From assembly GCA_037074705.1 (NCBI GenBank), contig CM073591.1:182057432-182121431 (forward strand): a stretch of DNA of 64,000 nucleotides. The letters are read 5' to 3'. The position numbers and the translations under genes are program-made. This document shows, in pieces, positions 23,579 through 35,300 of this stretch. The notes under the pieces were generated by a model. It saw nothing but the letters and a program-made list of their open reading frames with translations. It did no database searches and had not been told where the DNA came from. Position 1 is the stretch's first letter; every line of letters begins with the position of its first letter. The stretch comes from Zhengitettix transpicula. Taxonomy: Eukaryota; Arthropoda; Insecta; Orthoptera; Tetrigidae.

Positions 23579-23581
<3 letters not shown>
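22540..23581 (+). mobile_element. LTR element unit, plus orientation, head-to-head with neighbour
   Basis: LTR 22540-23481 (TGTAATACTA ... ATTACA), then four bases and the PBS-like TGGCGTCTTCAACGTGTGGC (23486-23505). About 75 bp of internal DNA follow, ending in ATTACA at the start of a long (AT)n tract. It is separated by only 10 bp (ATATGTATAT) from the oppositely oriented unit at 20935-22529. Its start matches the - strand start of the 55491-56473 copy. Confidence 0.5.
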
Positions 23582-23630
<49 letters not shown>

Positions 23631-23632
23631 TT
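23581..23632. repeat. (AT)n microsatellite
   Basis: About 22 AT units (roughly 23582-23625) followed by ACATATA. It abuts an LTR unit end. Confidence 0.9.
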
Positions 23633-23639
23633 GTGCGCA

Positions 23640-24500
23640 GAAACAAAAGGTTTCTGTGAGCCTTTTAAAGCGTTAGAAAACTTCCAAGGGGTGAACGGGG
23701 TGAAATTTCAATACATGCAAAACGGCTGTTTAAAGAATCGAATAATTAATAGTTTCTCTCCAGATATTTTTAGTGTATAATTTCTAACCCTTACAGCATG
23801 GAAAGCCAGCAGTACTAACGGAGGGGCGTTACATAAGAATAACGGGAAACATCCGAGATTGGTTTCAAATCCATGGTTATAGAAGTCAACGAGTTTTATT
23901 CTGAGATGCACTACGTCAATCAGGCTGTAGTTCAGCCCTATGAGAGGTGGTGGAAGCGGGTGAAACAAATTTCCGCGTACAGAACCGAGATTGGTGTCGA
24001 ATCTAGGGTTATGAAAGTCACTGACATTATTTATGAATATTTACAATACTGGTTATTATGTAGTTCAACCCCCAGGAGTAGGTGTGGAAGGTTATAAGTG
24101 TATAATCTTATGCGTAGAGCAATGACTACCAAAATTTTGTTAACGTGTTACTTGCAATCCAGGAACAAATACCGAGTGGTTAAGACACATCTAGACCCTC
24201 TAAGGTTTGGAGGTGGAGGGGGTGGCATTCAAGAACATTCATAAACGGCTATTATTAGTGTCGAATAAAATGTATTGAGGGTCGCTGAATTTTATAGTTG
24301 TTATAGAATTTTTAAAAGTTTCATTACAACTCCAAAAGGCATGGGAGTGAAGCACCCTGACGGATGGCGGTGGAAGGGTTTCACATAAAAATATTGTAAA
24401 AAAGACATAGAATGATGTCTATTACATGTTATTGGATTCACTGAGTTTAATAGTCATATCAACCATGATTTTCGCTGGATAACATCGTCAGGACTTTAGC
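23640..24500 (+). repeat. R3 modular repeat
   Basis: Repeated modules with CCGAGATTGGT, TCAAATCCATGGTTATAGAA, CACTACGTCAAT..GTAGTTCAGCCC and GGTGGTGGAAGCGGGTGAAA (the last, eroded, three times), plus AGGAACAAATACCGAGTGGT. Same block order as 43380-44500. Open frames through this stretch are short and repeat-derived. Confidence 0.55.
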
Positions 24501-24509
24501 AGACAACGC

Positions 24510-25590
24510 AAATTCAAGGGTCAACAGGGGACATCGGTAACGTTTAGGTGCCAATTTCACGGTTTGCCATTTGTTTTGTTTGTCTTAGTTTCTTCAATTT
24601 CCATTAAAAGTATTGGCACAGTTATTCAGTATTCACCAGAACCCCAATAAAGAGAAGTCTAAGATGAAGTAATAATATTTAATTGGAATACATATAGAAA
24701 ATATTATTCATATATATTTCAGACGTTACTTATAGAAATATGCTAGCATAATCTGCAAACAGAGGAATAACATTTATTTGTTGTAAAATCCTAACGTAGA
24801 AATATTCAGTGCTGTATTTTAGATGACAGAAAATTACTTCAAATCGCGTTCTATATGGTATACCTTTAAAATAAGGATGTGTGGTAATACAAAAGAAGAA
24901 TAACTAGAAACATGATCCGATCTGTCTCTAAAGTGAAATACATTGTTTTTTAACTATGAAAATATAGGTATTCTAATTTTAACTATTCATCCTTCAATGA
25001 AGAATCGTTTCCAGTACAGTACGTAAAACCTGTCAAAGTTGATAATTTATAACAAAATAATTCGAATTGCATATATTATGTTTATGAATATTATGTAAAT
25101 TTTATTACCATCAATCAAGACAAATGGAAAGTAAAATATTATTTTCTATCGAAAGTACAAAGTAATTTAATCAAGAAACGAATTTCCCAAACAATAATGT
25201 AATTAGATGTCTAAATATATATCTTGAACGATTGGTCGCCGTAAACCCTTATATCAGATTATACAAGAGGCTTGCTTATTTACATAATTATGAGAACATA
25301 TTTTCTGAATCTGGTTGAATTAACTATCTATACATTGTACCGAATAATAAAATATAGACCTGAATGGCGACGACTTAAATATTGGGAGACGTTTTGGACA
25401 GCAGTCAGGAGTGGGTGCAAGTGCACGTGGTAAATAGTTATGGTTGGTGCATGGTATGAGAAGAAAAACATCTTGTAAGCAGCGTGAAAGCTCCCATGTA
25501 TGTATTTTGAAAATAGTTGCAAGGGCACGTTGTTAACTTTGTGGTAGCTTTTGTGAGACTGCGACTATACTGTCTCCTATTGGAGGTGGA
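24510..25590. other. No recognisable gene
   Basis: AT-rich sequence without a recognisable exon or repeat. Confidence 0.4.
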
Positions 25591-25597
25591 AGTAAAA

Positions 25598-25680
25598 AGT
25601 GCCCGTGCAGCCTAGGTGCGGAAAAGTCCACACTCAATGACAGTCGTGGGTTCGAATCTGATGGTATTCCGCTTGCCATA
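25598..25680 (+). repeat. tRNA-derived SINE head (decayed)
   Basis: GTGCAGCCTAGGTGCGG (25605-25621) is A-box-like and GTGGGTTCGAATCTG (25646-25660) contains a near-perfect B box. The body that follows does not match the SINE at 26037. Confidence 0.4.
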
Positions 25681-26022
25681 TTTTTGAATTGCCAAATCCG
25701 GATTTATTATTGGACCCACTCGTTAGAATTGCTTCCCAACTGACAAATAAGTATGGTATGGTTTATTTGCGAATATATTTTCATAATAATATAATCATTT
25801 CTTGTATTATAAGATCGAGAATTGAAAGTAATATTGATCGTTTCTTTTAGTATTTACAAAAAAAATCTGTTTCTGCCCCGTAAAAGAGCCTGGGAAGAAT
25901 CTCATAGCTCAGCTAGACATTTACAATCTGGTAAATGCAACAAGTGGTGAAAATATTGAATTAGTAAAATTGAATTATCAGGCTATTTTGTTGTTGTTGT
26001 TGTGCCATGTAAAATATGTTAA

Positions 26023-26294
26023 TAAATTTAAAATGTGCCGGCCTGCTGTGGAGTAGTGGCCAGCGTCATTGCCTCATATCACTGAGGTCTTGGGTTCGAA
26101 TCCCGGGATGGGCATGGATATTTGAGGTCGTCCTGGTCACGAAAACTAGGGTTAAGGGAGAATTGATACTCTGACCAGGTGTCACTCGTAAATCCAGAAT
26201 GTGTCATGTAAGATGACAGTCTGGCAGCCGTCTCGGTAGGCCTAGGCCCTCATAGACTGTTGAGCCAAGGAGTAAGTAAGTAAATTGAAAATGT
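26023..26294 (+). mobile_element. tRNA-derived SINE with target-site duplication
   Basis: A 244-bp element (26037-26280). The RNA polymerase III A box is in TGGAGTAGTGGCCAGCG and the B box is GGGTTCGAATCCC (26092-26104). After a body with GACCAGGTGTCACTC and CTGGCAGCCGTCTCGG it ends in (AAGT)n. It is flanked by 14-bp direct repeats 26023-26036 and 26281-26294 (13/14 identical), a typical LINE-mediated insertion signature. The good flanking repeats imply a fairly recent insertion. A minus copy of its 3' half is at 47515-47680, and a relative of its head at 61083-61245. Confidence 0.85.
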
Positions 26295-26299
26295 TATTA

Positions 26300-27300
26300 A
26301 TATATTAAATATCTAGTTAGGTGTCGATCCACGTAATAATTATGGGAGTGATTTTTTATTGAATTGATAAAATTTTTAGTTGATTATAATGTATTTATAT
26401 TAACAGATTCCATTTATTTACAACTTGAAACGATACAATGAAATTGTACAATATAAATTCTTGGATATGATTTTTTTCAAATGATATATTTAAACAATAT
26501 AAATTGAACGAAACGTTTAATACGAACCCTGGCATGACTCTGGCGAGAAAAATGATCGTACTTTGTAACATCTAATGGCTACTGTCAAGGAACATGGACA
26601 AAGTCTAAACAAATGAGAATTTAAATGCAATATACGTGCTTGGACAAGAATAGTGTTCAATACGTAAAGGGTTGGAGAATGCCATTTACCCTGTCTTGCC
26701 GGGTTACTGCCGTAGATACTCTCGTTGCTATTGGTTTCTAGAGATACTCGTACACAACCGTTTCTCATTGATGGTTCTCGGGTAGTTTCTGTCGTCAGCA
26801 GATGTTCAGCATCTCTTTCTACTGTCACGTTCTTGTCACAATCTCTATCTGGACTGCACCCCTTTGGTTATGTTTTAATTAAAGAGGAAATGATGTATGA
26901 TTTTTAAACAGTTTTATTTATAGTTATAAAAAAGACACCACATATTGGCGCCCAACGTGGGGCTCGAGAACTGACGAAGAACTTTTAATTAAAGTATTTG
27001 TCCTGTATTTATATAAATAAATTTGTATTTATTTCGTACAAGAAAAATGGTGGGTTTTTAAGATCTGTGTATATAAAAGGAACCATAGATATGGAAACCG
27101 CTAGTACGGCTACAAATGAAGAACATATGACGAGTAATATTGATAGTAATAGTATAGATGAATCTCAAAATAGGAATATGGGCAAGGCTGATTCAAAAGA
27201 GGTGAACACAAACAAGATGAAATAGCTCGAGTAGCGTTAATGTCTATGAATCAAATGTTTGTACGATTAATGACCAAAATGCAGAAAATATGATCAGAGG
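26300..27300 (+). mobile_element. 5' end of an LTR retrotransposon (LTR, PBS, gag start)
   Basis: The PBS at 26946-26967 fixes an LTR ending just before it; the LTR start could not be placed. After a 120-bp leader an ATG at 27091 opens METASTATNEEHM..., about 44 low-complexity residues. A frameshift then leads into DEIARVALMSMNQMFVRLM, an amphipathic segment like the start of a Gypsy-type Gag. Everything beyond about 27300 is missing. A fold-back repeat starts at 27458. Confidence 0.5.
26946..26967 (+). other. Primer-binding site, tRNA-Lys(CUU) type
   Basis: TGGCGCCCAACGTGGGGC, extended by TCGA, is complementary to the last 22 bases (with CCA) of eukaryotic tRNA-Lys(CUU) as I know it. This marks the junction between the 5' LTR and the leader of an LTR retroelement. 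Confidence 0.8.
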
Positions 27301-27457
27301 TAAAACATTAAAAACATTTATTGCTAACCGAATTCAACTGGCTTTATATACAGGTCGCATAGAGCAACCTCTCTCCAAACATGATCTCTGCCAGTATGTT
27401 CTCTTTAGCAGCTAGTCTTTGCGTTGGTGTCATGCGATTTCCGCACATGGCATGAGT

Positions 27458-29192
27458 GTACAACCTCGGCCCCCACCCCCGTCCCCGACCGCTGAGCGTT
27501 CAGGTATACAGTTCCGGAAAGGCAACTTTATTCCGTAAAGAATCAGTCTTGGTTTTAACATGAAGTAAATGTAATACAAGTTTAATGTATAACATCTTTG
27601 AAAACTGTTCCAATTGGTAGTGATTCGTTTAATAAATATGCTTAGAAATGATCAATTAAAATACAAATCTTTTAACCGATATATTTATCTGACGTCATAA
27701 ATAAATGAAAACATCAACCTGTTTAGTTATAAATGTATTATTAATTTAAATTTTGAAACATTATAATAGACAAATATTCTGTAATTTTCATCCCTAATTT
27801 ATTAGAACCTCTTCAGGTGTTGTAAAGTCAATTAAATGACCTAATTTCAAAATTCGTGTTTCTAAAAATTCCAACAAAGCAAGATTTTGCAAACATGATA
27901 AGTTATAATACAATTAATTAAAAATTTATAGAACATTACTTGCAATTAATTACATGAAATGTAGTTGACATATATTTCTTAGATGCGATTTGCACACACA
28001 TTGCAGGCGAAAAATCTGTTATGTTTACAGCTGTTGAGAGCATTGTTATGTTTAAAGAAACATTGGAAATAAAATTATTTTAAATACAATAAATGGATTA
28101 GAACAATAGGGAATCATAAATTCTATTTATATTATTAGTATAATTTGTTTACATTAATGGTCAAATCATTGGAACGAAAATGCAACATTTTGTTAATAAA
28201 TCTGGAATAATATTGTCATTCTTCATTGAAAAGTTTTACATTATGCTAATCGAAATTGTGCAGCGTGAAATAACTGTTTTTTAAGCTATGTACTTAATAT
28301 TACATATCATCTAGCCTCTTGCCTTTTTTCTGCACCTTAAGAAAGGAGCAAAGCATCCGGAAACGTTGTGTGGTATTTACATTACCACTTCTGTAGAAGC
28401 CTGGAATTCTAAGTTGAAGTCGTTAGTCGGGAGAGCGGGACTAAATTTTTACTTTCTTATTAATACATTGAAACAGGCACCCCTTGAATCAAGTCTCCCA
28501 AGTCTGGAATAAAAGTGTGAGGGAAAATTGCACATTTTTAAAATAATAATAATAATATTAAATGTAAGATTGATAAAGTACAAAATACAATGGTAAGGAT
28601 AATAACTTAATAATAATAAAACAGTAATGTTAATATTAATATTAAAATGGCACACGATAATATAAAAGTGAGTACATAAAATAAATTTTTAATTAATTCT
28701 ATTATAAATTATCGTGTTTGTAAAATCTTGCTTTGTTGGAATTTTTTGTAAAACTCGGATTTTGAAATTAGGTAATTTGATTAGCACCTAATAAATTAGG
28801 GATGAAACTTTGAGATTATTCTTTTCCATTATAATGTTTCAAAATTTACATTAATAATAAATTTATAAGTAAACAGGTTGATATTTTCATTTATTTAAGG
28901 ACGTCAGATAAATATAACTGTTAAAAGATTTGTATCTTAATTGATCATTTCTAAGCATATTTATTAAACGAATCACTACCAATTGAAATAGTTTTCATAT
29001 TATAGATAGAGCTAGAAATTACAAATCCCAGAAAGTTTCAGAAATGTTGTACATTAAACTTGCATTACATTCACTTCATGTTTAAACCAAGACTGATACT
29101 TTACGGAATAAAGTTGCCTTTCCGGAACTGTATACCTGAACGCTGAACGGTCAGGCTTGCGGAATTGCCCGTGGGACGGGGGGAGGTTGTAC
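27458..29192. repeat. 1.7-kb fold-back element with 450-500 bp inverted arms
   Basis: The left arm (about 27458-27925) and right arm (about 28690-29192) are inverted copies. Both contain GTACAACCTC at the outer edge, CAGGTATACAGTTCCGGAAA, GCAACTTTATTCCGTAAAG, and TCTAAGCATATTTATTAAAC or its complement. The inner edge is CCAACAAAGCAAGATTTT. The 760-bp centre is AT-rich, holds a decayed family C repeat (28320-28390), and is non-coding. The left arm carries on the - strand CTGAAGA, a CTAAT/ATTAG hairpin and GAAAA near 27785-27818, hammerhead-like. In the right arm part of that core is deleted. Confidence 0.75.
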
Positions 29193-29770
29193 GCCAGGCC
29201 CGGACCTAATCTGTGAAACCATTCTCAATCCGGTGCCTTGTCTGCGCGTATCAAAATAATATAGCCAGGAATTCTGTTTACTCGCCAGAGATCATTGAAA
29301 CATTTCACAAATTCTTACTTTATATATAACCAAAATTTATGGGAAGAAACAAATATATTCTTCTTTAACACTAAAAAAAGGGATGTAGGGAAACTAGTCA
29401 TACTTTGTATAAGTTCGCACTTATAAATAATGAGAAAGCTAAATTAATAGTCATAACATGAAATACTCAATGCGCGATATCTATTTAACTATTGTGAATT
29501 TCATTCTACAGCATTCTGTCACAAACAACTATCCGAAACGAATGAATTCGCGATCACCTTTTTGCCTTTCCGCCTCACTGTGCCTGTTGCAATGTTTTCC
29601 AGAACTATAATTGATTTTTAAAGCCCTCCATTTACGTAATGCAATATTTTGCAGAAGAGACATTTATTGGAACTATGGGAACTGTTTTTCCTTGTGGTGG
29701 TATTATGCGTAACAATACTAGAACATTACTATGTTTTCTCAACTGAACGTAGCAGTCCACAGATTTATTT

Positions 29771-30718
29771 TTAAAGGGCAACAGCCTACATGAGGGTAAT
29801 CCACGTTGGGAAACTCCCCTTTAATAGCATAGGAAGGGATTTGAAAAGGGGGGATGCGGAAGGGTAGAAGAAGGTAGCCAAGGGTTAACTAGGGCCCCCG
29901 GGCTATATTTTAAAGATCCTACCCGGCATTCGCCTAAAGAAATTCAGGGAAAACCCTAGAAAAACCTGCATCAGGTAGGTCGGGCATTGGGTACTTGTCC
30001 CACGCCCTTCCGATAGCGGGAGAGGAGTTTGCTGTGGAGACGCAGCATTCCCTTCTCCGTGCCTCGACCAGTTTAGGAGGCAGCTGGCCGACAATTCCAA
30101 TGGGAATAGCAGACAACTCTTACCGTATGCCCATGAGTCGCATATCTACGTTCCGCGCTAATAGGAGCCTGCGAGAGGATTCTCTCGCAGGTAACCTGCG
30201 AGGGATTTTCTCTCGCAGGCAGAACCTTTTAGGAGAGATACGAAGGGGCTACCTTTGGGTATGCCTTTTCCTCTCCGTTTTTGTACTAAGGTTCCCACAA
30301 GCCGAGGCACCTCGGCCTGTTCTGACAGGTGCATGTTCCGGGGTCGCAGACCATGGGCATACGGTAAGAGTTGTTCGCTATTCCCATTGGAATAGTCGGC
30401 CAGCTGCCTCCTAAACTGGTCGAGGCACGGAGAAGGGAATGCTGCGTCCCCACAGCAAACTCCTCTCCCGCTATCGGAAGGGCGTGGGACAAGTACCCAA
30501 TGCCCGACCTACCTGATGCAGGTTTTTCTAGAGGTTTCCCTGCATTTCTTTAGGCGAATGCAGGGTAGGATCCTTAAAATATAGCCCGGGGGCCCTAGTT
30601 AACCTTTGGCTACCTTCCTCTACCCTTCCGCATCCCCCCTTTCAAATCCCTTCCTATGCTATTAAAGGGGAGTTGCACAACGTGGATTACCCTCATGTTG
30701 CCTGTTGCCCTAAAAAAA
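29771..30718. repeat. R1, complete palindromic copy
   Basis: The best copy of the R1 family: inverted arms of about 365 bp (29771-30135 and 30352-30718) around a 216-bp core. The outer edge reads AGGGCAACAG..ACATGAGGGTAATCC. Arm landmarks in order: GCATAGGAAGGGATTTGAAA, GGTAGCCAAGGGTTAACTAG, GCCCCCGGGCTATATTTTAA, CCCACGCCCTTCCGATAGCG, GGAGGCAGCTGGCCGAC, CTCTTACCGTATGCCCATG. Open frames in both arms are mirror images and not genes. No transposase is encoded, so it is probably mobilised in trans. Confidence 0.85.
30168..30219. repeat. Two tandem hairpins in the R1 core
   Basis: 30168-30191 is a perfect hairpin (10-bp arms CCTGCGAGAG / CTCTCGCAGG, 4-base loop). 30195-30219 is a near copy, with CCTGCGAG paired to CTCGCAGG. 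They sit three bases apart. Confidence 0.85.
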
Positions 30719-30929
30719 CACTTTCCGCGGTCCATTCAGCTACAATGCAATTTCCGTACCCATCTGAGAACAATTAATATCTATAGTGGAAAGGATAATT
30801 CGCAATTACACGGCACGTTAAGAAAGGAAGTTTACTAGATATTTATATTTTTTAGAAAACAAAGTGTATTTGAAAAAATATTACCGGATATTGTCGATAA
30901 AATTGTTGACAATTTTTCCACACAATCAC

Positions 30930-31400
30930 CATCCCATTCCATGAATGTGGTGAGTCATGGCACAAGCTTCTTTATGCTTTCCTCGAAGAACTGTCCCGCC
31001 AGCTCCGTACTCCCTCTTCATAACATCTTTCTGCACTTGCTCGTCAGTTGAAAATTTAATTGCCACAAGGGAGGTGAAAAGATGATAATCTGAAGGCGGC
31101 AAGTCAGGGGAATACGTGTTTAAAACCATCCCACCCAAATGAGTCCAAGAGCACCTTGGTGCTTAAGGTTATGTGAGGACGGGCGTTGTCGTGCAACAAG
31201 CACACTCCTCTCGTCACCATTACCCTCTTTTTGTTTTGAATTCTCATTCCTCCTGAGGTGGAAATTCGACCAAATTGATGCCGTTTCGGTCCCAAAACAC
31301 TGAGCCCGTGATTTTTTTTGCCCGAAATTGTAGTTATTAATTTTTTGGAAGATGGTCAATTGGTGCGACACCACTGTTATTTTGACTCAGACGTGTAAAT
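30930..31400 (-). pseudogene. mariner-like transposase relic, - strand
   Basis: Three - strand frames together read the catalytic core. The first carries an SVFWD-like segment around 31290-31320, containing the first aspartate block. The second gives GVCLLHDNARPHIT (about 31160-31210), with the second aspartate. The third gives YSPDLPPSDYHLFTSL (about 31060-31115), with the third aspartate, then degenerate C-terminal sequence. Frameshifts separate each part. The DNARPH and SDYHLF motifs differ from the copy at 2771, so this is a different mariner lineage. Confidence 0.75.
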
Positions 31401-31409
31401 AGTTTTTAT

Positions 31410-32962
31410 ACGCGAAAAAAATTCGGTAGGTGTTATTCCTTACGCGAGTAGGAAGCGGATCACAAAACTTGGCAGGATTTCTTACTGACATATTTCACGC
31501 AAGTGGACACTACAACATGAATTTACATACTAACGTGTTTCTGAGATGCTCGCTCTGTCAGTAGATCCCCTTCTACAACTCAGTGTTGCCAACACACGGA
31601 AAACAAAAAGCCCAAGCCCGTTATGGTAACAGTACACTTTCTTTCTGGACATTCCTCTTACTTTTACGTCGTGACCAAAGATGTTTGTTGTTCATATATG
31701 ACCTTCACTACCTTACTACGTCGAAATCTTAACATCTTCACATGACTGGAAACATCGACAAGGAATACTATGGCATAGTAAAAAAACAGTGTTTGACTCT
31801 GGATCGTATGGTTCGAAGAAACGTAGATAGATGCAGTTATTTTTGAAAATAGGAAACAATAATACCAAAGTGAGGATCTGACCGGTTAATTACCCTTTCC
31901 AGTTTTATTGATTAATACAATTACTACTCCTAAACACTGGAATTCTTCCTTAATAGTACAAATATTTGAATAAAAATCCATGTAGCATGATGTTCCGTAA
32001 CGTCATTTTTATCCATGTAAAAGTTGTATTGGTGTGAGAGCGTGTTCTCTCGATGACGTCGCGGAAGTGCCGAAGCAAAGCGGCCAAGGCTGAAGAACGC
32101 TTTCTCCATCAGTTCACTCGTTGCCTCCACGCAGACCATGCAGGTCCAGGTCAGTGGAAGAACCTTCAAGGTTTAACTACACTTAATATAAATAAACTCC
32201 AGCTTGAGCCATGAATTATTAAGAAATTTCACTGTTTAAAATCATCTTCACGCGGTAAGGAAATAACCATTTAAACTTCATAAAAATCTATGTATTTCAG
32301 TGGCCAAAATTGCTTAAGGGAACTGAAAACGAATTAGTGTTTTCGGGGAGATGAAAGGAACAGCACTATTTAAAATCATATACAGTTGGACTATTGCAAT
32401 AATTTTGATAATTATCAGAGAAACCAATAAACGAATCACGTATTAGCTCTACAAATGTATGGTTTTCGCGTTGTTATATTATTTAAAACATCGGTTACTA
32501 CGTTTTTATTTCTTTAGGTAATGTTAGAAACAGTAATTTAAACGATTTTAAATATCTGGTAAGTTTTCTAATACCTGTTCGGTACTCGTATATAGAAAAA
32601 AATTGAGAGTATATATTGAGAATATATTTATACTCCAAGAACTCGATTTTTTCATATTTCCTTATTCTGCTATTACAAATACAAATAATTGACATAACAA
32701 CCCATTTTAAAAATACATGTTTTATTTGTTTATTTGCATGTAATGTAATAGATTACAAGTTTCTACACAAACCGCAACTCAATACATTTTTTTTTGTTGA
32801 TCTCTTGAGTGATGAGATTAGTTTTCCTTTCATCCACATAGGTGTACGAGTATACAGCACATTTTAGGATAGGTTTTTGGTGTTATACATCAATAATGTT
32901 GAAAAAATATTTGACACTAATCATTTTCCATTATTAGTTTTTCATAATTGATTATAATATAA

Positions 32963-33004
<42 letters not shown>

Positions 33005-33055
33005 CAATAGATTTTAGTCAGAAAATAATTATAAAGTATACTGAAAAAATATATA
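31410..33055. other. No recognisable gene
   Basis: A frame at 31930-32169 (-) has no recognisable domain. 32957-32998 is an (AT)n microsatellite. Nothing else was recognised. Confidence 0.4.
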
Positions 33056-33092
33056 TTAAATATTTTTCTAGGACCCCATCAGGTAGAAAAAC

Positions 33093-33206
33093 ATATAATT
33101 TTGAATATAATCCAAGAGTAATATTAAAAGGCAAGGTTCTTCTGACAGACAAGGCAGCAGAACCTTGCCTCTAAATTTTACTTTGGGATTATATTCAAAA
33201 TTATAT
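33093..33206. repeat. 114-bp hairpin
   Basis: Arms 33093-33140 and 33159-33206 are inverted repeats. Two blocks are perfect (ATATAATTTTGAATATAATC and GGCAAGGTTCT), separated by an imperfect stretch, around an 18-base loop. Likely the ends of a small fold-back element. Confidence 0.75.
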
Positions 33207-34199
33207 CCTGGAAGATGATTTTTGCTGTAAGCATAATATTTTTTTTCCAGGCTAAAGACCATTTATTTATTTATAATTAGACAATAAAGCATTCTCGCTG
33301 GTTAAGCTAGCACGTTGTTAAAATATTACGGATTTCTCAATCTTCACAAGATGAGTCAGACGACGACCTTAGTGATGAATCCTCGTACTTGCATCAGCTG
33401 TTTCAATGGCTGTGATAAATCGTTCAAATGGCCATTCGTCGCACCTGTTGCTAGCTGGGTTCTCAAGTTCAAGTAGTGTCGATAATTGCTGTTGATCGCA
33501 GGAATGTAAATATAGTATTTTCCGTGGTGTTATTTAAATAAAATTTAACAAATCCAGTTATATGAAATAGGATTAGCCGTATTACATTACAACATGAATA
33601 TGAGAAGTTGAAAGTATTATCCGAATGTGTATGTGACCTCGCCTATTTAAGTAAAATGTTGAAGCATCCGATTACCACTGATGTGATAATACAGCAAAAT
33701 ATCTCAGAGATTCTGAAAAGTTAAAACAACATTTATAGGCCTGGTGCGACTAAAGTTTTGCTTTTATTTAGATTTTCATATAATTTAGTATTACCGCATA
33801 CCATTTCATATCTTGCTAGATAAATAACAGTACAAATTTGACACACAAATTATTTTGCGTTCGATTATTCGTGTACGATAATATTCTCTAAATTCTGAAT
33901 GTATATTAAATAATTTTCTTTCCTTTGCTGATGAAAAATGGACAAGCAGTCGGGTACTGCGGTGTTCCTGTTCTCAAGAACATAAGATTGCATCACAGTC
34001 GTGATCCACTTTCTACTGGGTTTGGAGAACGTAAACAGATTACAGCCGCTTATGCAAACATTACATTTACAATTGAATTTCTTTCAGAAAATCTCAGTTA
34101 AGTAGAAAAAACGGAATGTGCCTCTCTCCTTCCAATGAATAGTGTAACAATAGCAGTTTTACTTTTTTCAACAACTACGACGCTCGTCTCAAAAGTTTC

Positions 34200-35300
34200 C
34201 GATCTAAGAAAGGTACGAGATATTTTTCCTTCAAATTAATTTTATTTTTCTACATAAGCTCCTTGTAATTCTCCACACTTCCTCCCAGCGATGCTCCCAT
34301 CTCTTTAACCCGTTCAAATAGCACTCAGCGTCTTTCTCTGCAAAATAATTATTTACGAAAGTGATGGCCTCCTCATTTGATGAAAATCTCTGTCCTCCGA
34401 ACCCAACGTTTAGCTTAGGGAACAAATAAAAGTCGCTTGGAGCTAGATCTGGTGAGTAAGTAGGGTGGTTAAGCCGTTCAAGTCGCTAAGGAATGAGACG
34501 GCGCATTTTCGTGATGAAACAAATTCATTTCTGCAGATGTGGCCGTTTTACCGCAAATTCTGCCTTCAGCTTGTCAAGTAATGTCAAGAATGCTCCTGTA
34601 ATAGTTTTTCCTTTTTGAAAATAATCGATTAAGGTAACTCTATGACTATCACAAACAAACAGTGGCCAGCACTTTCCCAGCCGAAAAAACAATATTTCCT
34701 GTTTTTGGAGCCAAATCCCACTTCGTAGTCCTCTGTTTGGACTGTATTTTTGTTTCTGAGGTATAATGGCGAATCCAAGTTTCATCTACAGAAATTATTC
34801 AGCGACAAAACTCTTATTTATTGAGACTAAACTGCTCCAAGTGTTCATTCGATCACGTTTCTGGTCTAACGTGAGCAAACGCAGCACCCAACGCGCTGAC
34901 AGATTTCTCATGCCTTAATCATAATTCAATATTTGACTAGCACGTACTTTGGCCATATTCATAGCATCTGTTACTCCCCCTCACTTTAATTCGACGGTTG
35001 TCTAGCACCATTTGGTGCACAAGAGCGATGTTATCGTCAGTGGTTGCCGTTTTTGGATGTTCCGAACGTTCATCGTCTCACAAGCTGGTACGGCCACGTT
35101 TAAATTCAGCTGCCCAAAATTTCACGGTGGTAAATGATGATGCAGACAGACACAGCGTCCAACTCGTCTTTGAGTTGCGTAGACGAATATATTCAAAACA
35201 AATATTCAATGACAGCTCGATACTCGAATTTTTCAATTTTCACAAGAACATTCACGCCGACTCACTCAAATGATTGTCAAACAAGAACTACGTGGCTGAA
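34200..35300 (-). pseudogene. mariner transposase relic, - strand
   Basis: C-terminal block at 34231-34430: FPKLNVGFGGQRFSSNEEAI followed by NYFAEKDAECYLNGL and RWEHRWEEVW, a mariner tail. Middle block at 34525-34785: CWPLFVCDSHRVTLIDYFQK, the 'vfwD.qGv.lidf' region. Further upstream, around 35000-35270, eroded frames correspond to the N-terminal HTH region. The DNAPPH-type second aspartate block is destroyed near 34480-34520. About 1.1 kb, the size of a whole coding region, but inactive. TTCAAAAGTTTCC-like sequence near 34187 may be its inverted-repeat end. Confidence 0.7.

Noticed and set aside
23582..23625. CRISPR or structured tandem array
   Set aside because: Plain AT microsatellite; no direct repeats with spacers occur anywhere in the window.
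29903..30553. Mirror-image open frames as genes
   Set aside because: They are the two arms of one inverted repeat read in opposite directions.
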